Shown here: one piece after another, positions 52,101-60,650 of the stretch | Layout of the letters: each line of letters begins with the position of its first letter | How positions within the stretch are numbered: position 1 is the stretch's first letter | DNA from: Paulownia fortunei | Lineage: Eukaryota; Streptophyta; Magnoliopsida; Lamiales; Paulowniaceae | DNA: 64,000 nt | Assembly (NCBI GenBank): GCA_019321725.1 | Contig: CM033120.1 | Location: 3,012,275-3,076,274 of the forward strand | Direction: 5' to 3' | The notes under the pieces: model-generated | What the model saw: the letters and a program-made list of their open reading frames with translations, nothing else | Database searches by the model: none | Told to the model about the DNA's origin: nothing | Position numbers and translations under genes: made by a program

Positions 52101-55100
52101 GAAGATTTCTTTATATAGGCAGAGATTCGGACTTCAATCTACAGATTTCAAATTGATTTGATAAATAATTTTGCACAGTAACTTTATGATTGGTGTTGAC
52201 GTCATTTATTATGTCATAAACAGTGGATGAACAGTTGATGCTGCTGATATAAGCAAGGTTGTAGCCAGATTCCTTCATGATTGTGGTTGATACAAATGGA
52301 ACACCTTCACTCATATGGGTCCTGAGAATCCTGCATAATTGAATTGGATTCTTTGCTAAGCATTTTTTTGTCCTCATATGATACTCAGTCAAAACTCTTC
52401 TAGGACGACTTTAAGTTGTTTCTTCAAATTAGTTCTTTAAGAATTTTTGAAATATTCTTTTTAAGCTCGGGAAGTTTTAGAGGTTGCTCAAGGTTTATAA
52501 ACCTTTAGCAGAGGAAACTAAGTTTTTAGAAAACTCAAATTTATCCCACTATTTGATCATAATTCTTCTTCCTAAATAAAGAACATTAACAAAAGTTTAT
52601 CCTAACTTTTTGTAAAGGTCTGTCAGAAATAATGACATCCCATTTAACAATCCATGGAACTTGATACAAGACATACGTCTGTGATTTTTCATAAACTGAT
52701 TAGTCTGAACAAACTTCTTACTTTATCTAGTAAGGCTATAGGAAATAAACCCCAATTACAAAACCAGATAATAAACCAATGCAGGAAATTAGTAATTATG
52801 TAACATCTTATAAGCTGTAGGAGCTTAGAAAATCTTTTAAATAAGCTTAGCCAAACACCCTCTTAATATCTTTAAATTGTAAAAACCATGTTCTTTCTAT
52901 CTATTATCATAACAAAAAATACCATCCCATGACTTAATATATTAAAAATAATTGAAGTAGATCATAACAAAAATTGCAATCTGTAGGGGACAAAAATGAT
53001 TTGTATAATCTTTAAGATAGAAGCCTCAAAAGCAGATAAATGAGCAAATTTCAGATTAAGTGGGGCAATCCATATAATGGAAATTGGTGTATATGCATAA
53101 CATAAGCATCTTCTCTTAATTTTTCTTCTTTAGGAGTTGCCTTCAAAGCATCATTTTTTCATTTGCATCTTTTTTTGCCACAAACTTATAAGTATTGGCT
53201 TTGCTTTTTCCTACCATGGATTTTTTATCCATGAATTCCCTTCAAAAAATTCACGAGTTAAGAAATTAAGTAAAACATTATGTTCCTTTAATAAACTCAA
53301 GATCAAAATAAAACACAGAAAAATGCCTTGTCTTCTGGCAAATATTTGCTTTGAAACTAGATTTTTAACACTTTTTCTAGAATATCCTTGACGGATTTGC
53401 AGTCTACTCTAATAAGGATTTTTTATTAATAAGATCATTTTCAATAAGTATATGATGAATAGGTATAACCCCTTCAAAATTCCAAAATATTATGAATGAT
53501 ATATTTAGTCCTTATACGATTTCATTATTCCTGACATTGATGATGTTCTGATATTCTCAGACTCAATTAAACAACATTTCAAACATTTAAATATATTTAT
53601 TAATGTTGTTGTCAACGCAGGGATTTTCGTATCAGCAAAAAAATAACACTCTTTCAAACTGAGATATGTTTCCTTAGTCATACTATCAAGGAAGGGACTG
53701 TATTCCCAATTAATAGAGCAATTACTTTTTCGGAAAAAAATTCTGATAAATAAAATATAAAAATCAATCGCAAAGATTTTTAGAAAGTCTAAATTATGTT
53801 GTTTTCTATAAAAAATTAGCTTATAATGCTAAACTATTATTTGAAAAATTAAAGAAAAATCCTCCTGTTTGGACGGTTAAAAAGTTAGATGTTGTTAAGA
53901 TTAAAGCAAGAATTAAAGAAATTCCTTGCTTAGCTGTTGAACACACAGATGCTTTTAAAATTGTTAGGATCAATAATAAAGAATCCCTTATCCGATTTAT
54001 ATTGGGGTATGGTCGGGAGCACAACTTAATTACTCGACTGTTAAAAAAAATATCAATTGTATTATGCATACAAAAATTTGAAAGTGATCTTATTTTTCAG
54101 AAAATCCTTATTAGAGTAGACAGTAAATCCGCCAAGGATATTCTAGAAAAAGATGTTAAAAATCTAGTTTCAAAGCAAATATTTGCTTATATTGTCTGTG
54201 TTTGATTTTGATCTTGAGTTTATTAAATGAACAAAATTTTTTTTACCTGATTTCTTAACTTGCGAATTCTTGCAGTGAACTCATTGATAAGAAATCCAAG
54301 ACAGGAAAAGAAAGGACTTATAAGTTTGTGGCAAAAAAAGATGCAAATGAACTAAAAACTTGATGCCTTAAAGGCAACTCCCAAAGAAGAAAAATTAAGA
54401 AATGATGCTTATATTATCCATATATACCAATTTCCACTGTATGATTGCCCCAATTAAACTAAAATATGCTCATTTATCTGCTTTTGAGGCTTCATTATGC
54501 AGATCCTTATTTCCACCCTAAAAATTACAAATTTATCATGGAAACCTTGAATTTACAGGATCAAATGTATTTGACTCCGTTGCAAGAAGTGGCGGAGAAT
54601 AGGCTTTCTCCAAAACCTACATTCACATGATAATTACTCCTGAACAGTGGGAAGGTGACCTTTATATAGGTCCCAAAAATAAACACCATGAAAAATTCTA
54701 ATTATTTTGACTATATTAAGTCATGGGATGGTGTTTTTTGCTATGATAATAGACAGAAAAAACACAGTTGGTTTTTATAATTTAAAGAGATTAAAACTAC
54801 TAATTTCCTACAATGATTTATTCTCTAGTTTTATAATTAGGGTTTATTTTCTATAGCCTTACCGGATAAAGTAAAAAATATTTATGAAGTGCTCATACTA
54901 ATTAGTCTATTAAAAATCATAGACATATGTTTGCAATCTTGTATCAAGTCCCATTAATTGTTAAATGAATGTGAATATTTCTAGCAGACCTTTACAAAAA
55001 TTAGGAGAAACTTTTGTTAACATTCCTTATTTAGGAAAAAGAATTATGATAAAAAGTGGCATAAATTTGAGTTTTTTAAAGACTCAATTTTCTCTACTAA

Positions 55101-57285
55101 AGGGTTAATAAACCTTAAGTCACCCTCAAAACTTCCCAAGCCTAAAAATAGCATTCTAGAAATTCTTAAAGAATTATTATCTAATTCTTCAAAAACTCAT
55201 TTGAAGAAACAACTTAAAGCCCGTCCTCGAAAGTTCTGACAGTTCCTCGGATGAGAATGAAGACATGTTCAACAAAGAATCCAATTTAATTATGCAGGAT
55301 TCTCAGGACCAATATGAGCAAGCTGTCCCATTTCTATCATCCACAATTATCAAGGAATCTGATGAGACGTCAGTGCTTATATGAGCATCAACTATTCATC
55401 CATTGTTTATGACGTAATCAATGACATCAACACCAATCATAAAGTTACTGTGCAAAACTATTTATCAAGTTAGTTTGAAATCCATAGATTGAAGTCTGAA
55501 TCTCTACCAATATAAAAAGATCTTCATTCACTTGAAGATTAGAGTTGGTTAGGGTTCGTGAGAGAATTTTAAAAAATAAGAAACACAAAAAAGTATTTGA
55601 AATCCCTTCTCTCTTATTGTTTTAGAGTCTTGTTTTCTAAGAGTGTAATATTTTGATTTCAACAAAAGATCTTTAAATTTAGTTTTCTCATCTTTTTTCC
55701 ATTGATCTCTTTCTTCCGTTGATTTCTTTCTTGCGGCTGATCTTGGTACCCACTCACAAAGTATAGTTCTTGAAGAATAATAAATTACCCTTTCTTTATC
55801 TAAGTATGATTCTCTGGATTCTCCTCAAAGAGATTGTAACAAAATTTCACTGAATTTTGCGATTCAGAGTCTAACTAAATGCCTTTCCGTGTCAATTATC
55901 CATATTGCAGTGAATGATCGATCGTGTTTGCATTAACCACTTTTGCTAATCAGTGTCAAAATCCAAGTACATTCTATAAGCATTTCTATCTAACGGGTAG
56001 TAGCATTCTACTAAACTATCCACCTAGAAGCCAAGTTTCTTGTAGAGCTTCGCGGCTGCGATCCTCGAGGGATCCACATGAAGTGATATACGGTGGATGT
56101 TTCTAGTTTTACATTTCTCTATAGCTGCTTTAAGCAATGCTTCCCTATGACCTTGTCTCCTGTAGTTCTCTTTTACTATATTTCGTTTTCAGAAACAAAA
56201 AAAGCCACAAAAAACCACCGTTTCATAAGTTAAGCATGTAATGCTGATCAACATTCACATATATTTAAGTTAAAAGAACTCTCACCACACCACTGGAGAA
56301 AATAAGATTGGTGCTAGAAAAAATTTGATGTTCTCAAATTTCACTAAATTAATATCCTACGTTCACTTACAAGAATAAGAGGGTGTTTGGGTAAGCTTAT
56401 AAGCTTCTTAAAATATCTTGCAAGATATTTAAGAGTTTATAAGATGCCATAAATATTTATTTAAGCTTTTAAGCTCCCAAAATAATATAATAAAATCTTA
56501 TAAGCTCTTTTAAAATCAGTAAAGAGGCCCTGATTCATTTTTTAGAACTTAATAAACTCCTTTAACTTTGACTTATCAAGTACATAATTGTTATTGCTAA
56601 CATTTTATAAGTTCCATGATTTTATTTTATCCAAACATTTCAAGAATTAATTTATAAAATAAGATCTAAGCATCTTACAAGATATTCCAAAAACATCTTA
56701 TAAGTGCTTAATTTTTTTCTAAATAATTTAGCTAAACACTCTCTAAGTGCAAGAGTCACCATAGTTAATCCTTTTAGCAGCATTGTCCAACTTTAAGGTG
56801 GTGGATATCAAAAAATTCTGAAATATATATATTAGAGCCTCTTGACCAAAAGAAATTAGCGTTATTTTAGCTAGTTTCCTACGGACCTAAAGAACTTATT
56901 AACAATCTTTTGACCCCTTTTTTCTGAATTTAATTGCCATTCTATTTGTCAGATGTAAAATTCAATAACCTTCCCAGTTTTTATGAACTTAATTAGAATC
57001 AATACATTCAATTTTCAATAGAACCCAATATAAGATACTCTAAACAGATTATCAGCACTAACATATCTCAACAAAAGAAGTTAAAAAAAAATTCCCCTCA
57101 TTAAAAAGAGACATATTTACAAACCCCATTACCATGAAAATAAATAATCAAGAAATTTCACTCCCTATTTCTACATATCAAATTTCTCAGTCATACAAGC
57201 TCAATATAAGTGAAAATTCCCTCCAAGTCCAGGAGAAACCAATCAAACTAAAAAATATATATAAAGCACACAGCTCTAAAAGAAA

Positions 57286-57332
<47 letters not shown>

Positions 57333-57628
57333 TCCAGATGGAAAAGAAACTGTGACTGAAGTCTGAAAGTGAAAGGATTTAAACCTGCAAGTTTTGTGAT
57401 AGAAGCATAGAGTGAGGAGGGCCAAGAATACATGACATATCCGGCAACTTCACCTCCAGTTTGAGAGTAAAGCAAGCCACTGTTCTTCTTTTTGACTTCT
57501 TCTTCGAATGATTTGGCAAGGGACTCGTGCTTCGGGAACACCCTTTTCTCTATCCTCACTATTTCTTCCACCACTTTTCCCCAGTTGCCTGAATTTCTGT
57601 GCAGTTCTACCATCTCCGAGTTCGCCAT
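48263..57628 (-). CDS. GNAT-family N-acetyltransferase (RimI-like), 2 exons with an 8.9-kb intron
   Basis: Exon 1 (57628-57385, 244 nt) and exon 2 (48492-48263, 230 nt) join in phase to give 157 residues. The protein begins MANSEMVELHRNSGNW. FPKHESLAKSFEEE, GLLYS and VAGYVMYSWPSSL follow. The junction gives SITKLAVKENYRRQGYG, with the acetyl-CoA-binding RxxGxG (87-92). SLHVDPSR, AMKLYKKLGFQVD and NAYRMYLDF close the fold. The sequence is close to Arabidopsis At1g03150 as I recall it. The family moves an acetyl group from acetyl-CoA to a protein N-terminus or amine; the substrate is not evident. The intron holds a second, broken copy of exon 2 (56175-55946) and a pararetroviral insert. The intact copy is the distal one, so the transcript must skip the broken exon to make full-length protein. 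Confidence 0.88.
48706..49078. mobile_element. MITE with ggtgtttgg ends, in repeat copy A
   Basis: The left end gatggtgtttgggtaagctt mirrors the right end (aagtttagctaaacactctc). The interior carries repeated taagctt and cttataagat palindromic motifs. The same element is in copy B (about 56379-56745, with gagggtgtttgg), so it was there before the 1.1-kb segment was duplicated. Confidence 0.7.
49229..50732 (-). pseudogene. Pararetroviral coat-protein-like region, broken
   Basis: Minus-strand pieces at 50732-50523 (acidic, ESDSEFPNFPFKRKAGE), 49631-49410 (AIVQGFTGQLKGR) and 49459-49229 (WKEKFLSGLPHFFAKR) lie in the order expected for the capsid (Gag-like) region of Caulimoviridae. The pieces are in different frames, with stops and shifts between them. 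The region is cut off before the zinc knuckle that normally follows, so the 3' end of the capsid gene and everything after it is missing from this block. Confidence 0.75.
50760..51734 (-). pseudogene. Pararetroviral movement-protein-like region, broken
   Basis: From an ATG at 51734 on the minus strand the region contains GSFSLASDYIIRTVEGYS, KYKFLHIGMIQVALKP, RLGLNT and a DSLLGVVEL segment. These are recognisable parts of the 30K-type movement protein of Caulimoviridae. A later piece, LFLTNIAKSNLMVPKNYF, is near 51060-51120. Several in-frame stops (for example about 51370 and 51255) and frameshifts make it non-functional. Confidence 0.78.
51901..51917 (-). other. Degenerate tRNA-Met primer-binding site
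   Basis: On the minus strand this reads TTGGTGTCAAGGCCAAG, close to the plant pararetrovirus and retrotransposon initiator-tRNA primer site TGGTATCAGAGCC with a few changes. It lies between the TATA-like site (about 52108-52118) and the movement-protein region, as expected. Confidence 0.5.
52105..52120 (-). promoter_or_regulatory. Viral TATA-like promoter site, minus block
   Basis: CCTATATAAAGAAATCTTC on the minus strand is followed by a leader with AAAGATCTTTTAGTTTAG. The matching place in the plus block is caatataaaaagatcttc near 55510. The positions correspond to the promoter of the pregenomic RNA in Caulimoviridae. Activity is unknown. Confidence 0.5.
52110..53440 (-). repeat. Left arm of the pararetroviral inverted repeat
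   Basis: Matches 54085-55530 in opposite orientation, for example ccttattagagtagac, ggatattctagaaaaag, tctagtttcaaagcaaatat and gatcttgagtttattaaa. The arms are diverged by many substitutions and small gaps, plus the 62-bp insertion in this arm. Confidence 0.85.
52801..52863. mobile_element. 62-bp mini-MITE inside the viral minus block
   Basis: This stretch (taacatcttataagc ... cttagccaaacaccctctta) is absent from the matching place in the plus block (near 54797). It carries the same ends as the larger MITE at 48706-49078 and 56379-56745. It is therefore a very short deletion derivative, inserted after the two viral arms separated, or lost cleanly from the other arm. Confidence 0.65.
53470..54290 (+). 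pseudogene. Pararetroviral reverse transcriptase/RNase H remnant
   Basis: FQNIMNDIFSPY is followed by DIDDVLIFSDSIKQHFKHLN, the catalytic region of the reverse transcriptase. The usual Tyr-Ile-Asp-Asp reads Asp-Ile-Asp-Asp here (GAC at 53533-53535). RNase H-type motifs follow in shifting frames, for example VLCIQKFESDLIFQKILIRV and DSKSAKDILEKDVKNL at 54056-54165. Many stops and frameshifts are present, and the 5' half of the polymerase region (protease and most of the fingers/palm) is missing. It cannot make an active enzyme. Confidence 0.82.
54085..55530 (+). repeat. Right arm of the pararetroviral inverted repeat
   Basis: Counterpart of 52110-53440. The spacer between the arms (53441-54084) holds reverse transcriptase sequence found only once. 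Confidence 0.85.
55769..56857. repeat. Proximal copy (B) of the 1.1-kb direct repeat
   Basis: Same orientation and layout as 48085-49190: 3' flank, exon copy, intron part and MITE (56379-56745). It ends near gaccaaaagaaatt, where sequence similarity to copy A stops and the unduplicated intron begins. Confidence 0.9.
55946..56175 (-). pseudogene. Broken duplicate of acetyltransferase exon 2
   Basis: It has the same length (230 nt) and the same AG acceptor (aaatatag) as the functional exon 2, and it is much closer to exon 1. Two coding changes matter. The acetyl-CoA loop RRQGYGE reads RRQGHRE, losing the second Gly. Codon 132 (Gln in LGFQVD) is a TAG at 56026-56024. The rest, including NAYRMYLDF and the final stop, is intact. 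If spliced to exon 1 it would give a protein of 131 residues that lacks the last strands and has a damaged cofactor loop. Confidence 0.9.
57287..57332. repeat. (GT)n(AT)n microsatellite
   Basis: About 12 GT units followed by about 11 AT units, just inside the acetyltransferase intron near exon 1. Confidence 0.9.
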
Positions 57629-60600
57629 TTTGATCTTCTTCTCTTTCTGTAGCTGGGCTTTCTGAAGGGAAAATTCAATTTCAAAACTTTTTTCTAGTTG
57701 ATAGGTCATGGGTGAAGTAACTGTTCGTGGATTTTGGGCCAAGGCAGTAAATGGGCCAATTGATTTTAACTCTCTCTTACTTCAAATTGGGCCATGAAGG
57801 GGTCGTTTTTGGACATCTGAATTGGCATTTTAATCTAGTTCACAAGTAGAATTTGAATTAATTTTTGACATTTTTGATTTGGATTTGATTATTTATTTTT
57901 AATTTAGGGATTGGGTTCCAACTTAAAATTCAACCTGATTTGTAGAAAAACGTTAACATCCGAATCCGAATATCTTTGCCCAAGTAAGAAATATAGAGTA
58001 TGATTAATTTAAAAAACTGAATTTCCATGCATAATGAAAAATGTTGAAATCATAAGAAGTAAATTGTTAATCACATTTTCTATACAAAATCGTCGGATAT
58101 TTGTTATTGTTGACATTTTAGATAAGTCAGTTGGGTAAAAATAGCATTTCAACCCCTACGACTTTTACATATTATTCTTGATATATTGAAAAATGGCATA
58201 TATCCCCCCTTGTGTTTAAAAAAAAAAAAAAAATAACACCAATTTCAATTTTATCACTTAAGGCTTAATTGGTTTATGGGTTGATAGAAAATTGTATCAA
58301 GAGCTATCCAATGATTTGTATGCGTGACCTAGGCTCAGGCTTGGTTCAAGGCACGACACTGAATCGGAAACCCAATTGACAAATTATCCTCAAGTAGACC
58401 CAATGATTGTCCAATCCCAACTAAAAGGGGCGGGTATATTTACATATTTAACCATCAGTTCGAAAGTCAGAAGAAATTTGCTCCTAGAAGTTACACACAA
58501 GTCTGAAGATAGAAAAACAAAAAGTTGGATCCCTCGCAAATTAAAAAAAAAAAAATAGTAAAATTGCACTTTTCATTTCAATAGCGGATGTGCTTGTGTT
58601 GTCTCACATTTTACGAACTCGGCAAAATTAATCTTGAAAATCAAGAAATTGTGCATATTTGGTCATTTTTCAAACATCGTGTTAAAGAACGACTGGAATT
58701 TGGTAGTGTTTATTTTTATTTATTTTCTCTTTTTTTCCCCTTCCTATTTCCCTTTTTCCTACATTTTTCTTCGTTTTTATTCTTTTTCTTTTCCCTTTCT
58801 ATTTACTTCCTTTCATTTTTCTCAATTTTTGTTTTTCTTCTTCCCACAAAATTTTTCTTTGTTTCTTCTAATAGTATATTATGATTTTTTTTGTAAAAGT
58901 TAGGTTTTACACATGCCAAGAATAGAAAGAAACGGGAATCAAAGTAATATTTTTGTAAGTAGAATAACAACTTCTCAAATGAGGGGCAGCTAAGCAGCTT
59001 AGTGAATGGATACTAGTCACAATAAATAGTATTTCGTCGATTGTAATTCGGACATGGTGACCCAAAAATAAGAAAATAAGGATAATATATGGATTTTATA
59101 GATGTTAGGATAATATATAAAGGGTATATGAGTTATTAGGATACAACTTATCACTTATTTTAATATTTATTACTTGTACTCACTTTTTAAATTTATGAAA
59201 ATTATATTGTATTCATGAAGTGTCATTATTGAAATACAAAATATAAAATAATTGATAATAATGGAATATAACTTGTTAAGTATAATTTAAAGGCTAACAC
59301 TTAGAAGTAGACTTTTGTGCATGATGATTCTTAGTATCAATCAAGTCTTGTTTATCACCTACACACACACACAAACACACACATAGTAAATATAATAAAT
59401 ATATATACAGAACAACATCAAAAAAAATATCTAATAATATAAAATACATAAACATCTAATAATATTAAAAAAAATATTAGCATCAACATTAAGAAATATT
59501 GAACATGTTTAAATATGTATATTTCTTAATATTCAAGTGGGATTGAATAAATAATTTATACGTTGAGTAAAAAACTTTAATAAGTACGTGTAGACAAATT
59601 AATTTGTGCTAATTAAATTACGATATATATAAAATAATATATTAAATATCAATTTAATATTTATTATTTATATTTTGAAAAGTTAATTAAATTTAATTAT
59701 CAAAATTAATAGTTAATAATTGATATTATAATAATATATTTTATTGATTAATTAAATTTCGATAAGTTTTAAATCTCAATTCTTGAAAATTAAAAAGATA
59801 GATGTCAATAAAATCACACAATTTCATCAAATGACTTATTCAAGAACTCATATCCTACAAATTTAAATAGAAGTCATTTCTAAAACTTAAAACATAGGTT
59901 GCGAAACAGAAATCCAAGTAACAAAATGTTGGAGAAAATTCTCTCAACTTAAGGTTATCAAATTTAAGGAAATTCACGATATTCAAGATAAAAATTAAAA
60001 CATTCATCGTAGAGTCTGCTCAAATACTAACATTTAATTTGATATTAAAGTTATTAAACCATCAAATTAACATTATTAAAAATTAAATCTATCTTGAAGG
60101 AGATCAAAGGGTTAATTTCATTAACAAGTTGTCAAATTCAAAAGTTAGCATTCTTGAAGTTTTAATATTTTGATTCGATATTAAAGTGCTAAATCTTTAA
60201 ATTAATATTATTGACGAATAAAATCAAGTTTGAAGGAGATCAAATCAACGATTCCATCTCAAAAAGTTCAAAATCCAATATTTCTTTTTTTTGAATAAAA
60301 AAATTAGATGAACCATAAAGATTGTAATAATTTTATTCTTTTAATTCAAAAAATTTAATTTGTAATTTTTTTTATTTGTTAATTTTGCAAACAACAAAAT
60401 TTGTTTTAAATTTTTGACACGTCGAATGGGATAATCTCTATTGCTCATCTTTTTTTTTCACCAAAAGTTTTGAAATATCATGATGGCTACCCCCAAGATC
60501 GCAGTTGTGAAAATTGTTATTTCAAGTTCTTCGAATAATGCAAGTTGAAGTGTTAGGATTATTAGAGTAAGATGTCTATCACTCCAATTAAATTGGGTGT

Positions 60601-60650
60601 ATTGTACTTTCTTTCGTTTGTAAATACAATTTTATTAGGAATCATATTAA
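57629..60650. other. Promoter side of the acetyltransferase gene and intergenic DNA
   Basis: The first 150-200 bases are the probable leader/promoter on the minus strand (57629-57830). The rest is AT-rich with a T/C-rich stretch at 58710-58870. No gene was recognised. Confidence 0.45.

Larger units (their letters stand above)
49191..53440 (-). mobile_element. Endogenous pararetrovirus fragment, minus-strand block
   Basis: Read on the minus strand from 53440 down: the end of a polymerase region (RNase H), a non-coding region with a TATA-like site and a degenerate tRNA-Met primer site, a movement-protein-like region, then a coat-protein-like region that breaks off at about 49229. This is the circular gene order of Caulimoviridae. 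All reading frames are interrupted. The first 35 or so bases (49191-49226) are filler at the junction. It lies inside an intron of the acetyltransferase gene. Confidence 0.82.
53441..55768 (+). mobile_element. Endogenous pararetrovirus fragment, plus-strand block
   Basis: Read on the plus strand: the reverse transcriptase/RNase H region (53470-54290), the end of the polymerase region, and a non-coding region with TATA-like caatataaaaag (about 55508). The viral sequence stops at gatcttggta near 55740-55748, inside the position of the tRNA-Met primer site. The next sequence (cccactcacaaagtatag) is filler before the repeated gene segment begins at 55769. The block is in opposite orientation to 49191-53440 and shares its polymerase end and non-coding region with it. 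Confidence 0.82.

Noticed and set aside
58588..58903. Hydrophobic Phe/Leu-rich frames of 89-98 codons
   Set aside because: They come from a T/C-rich tract. Any such tract gives Phe/Leu/Ser-rich frames.
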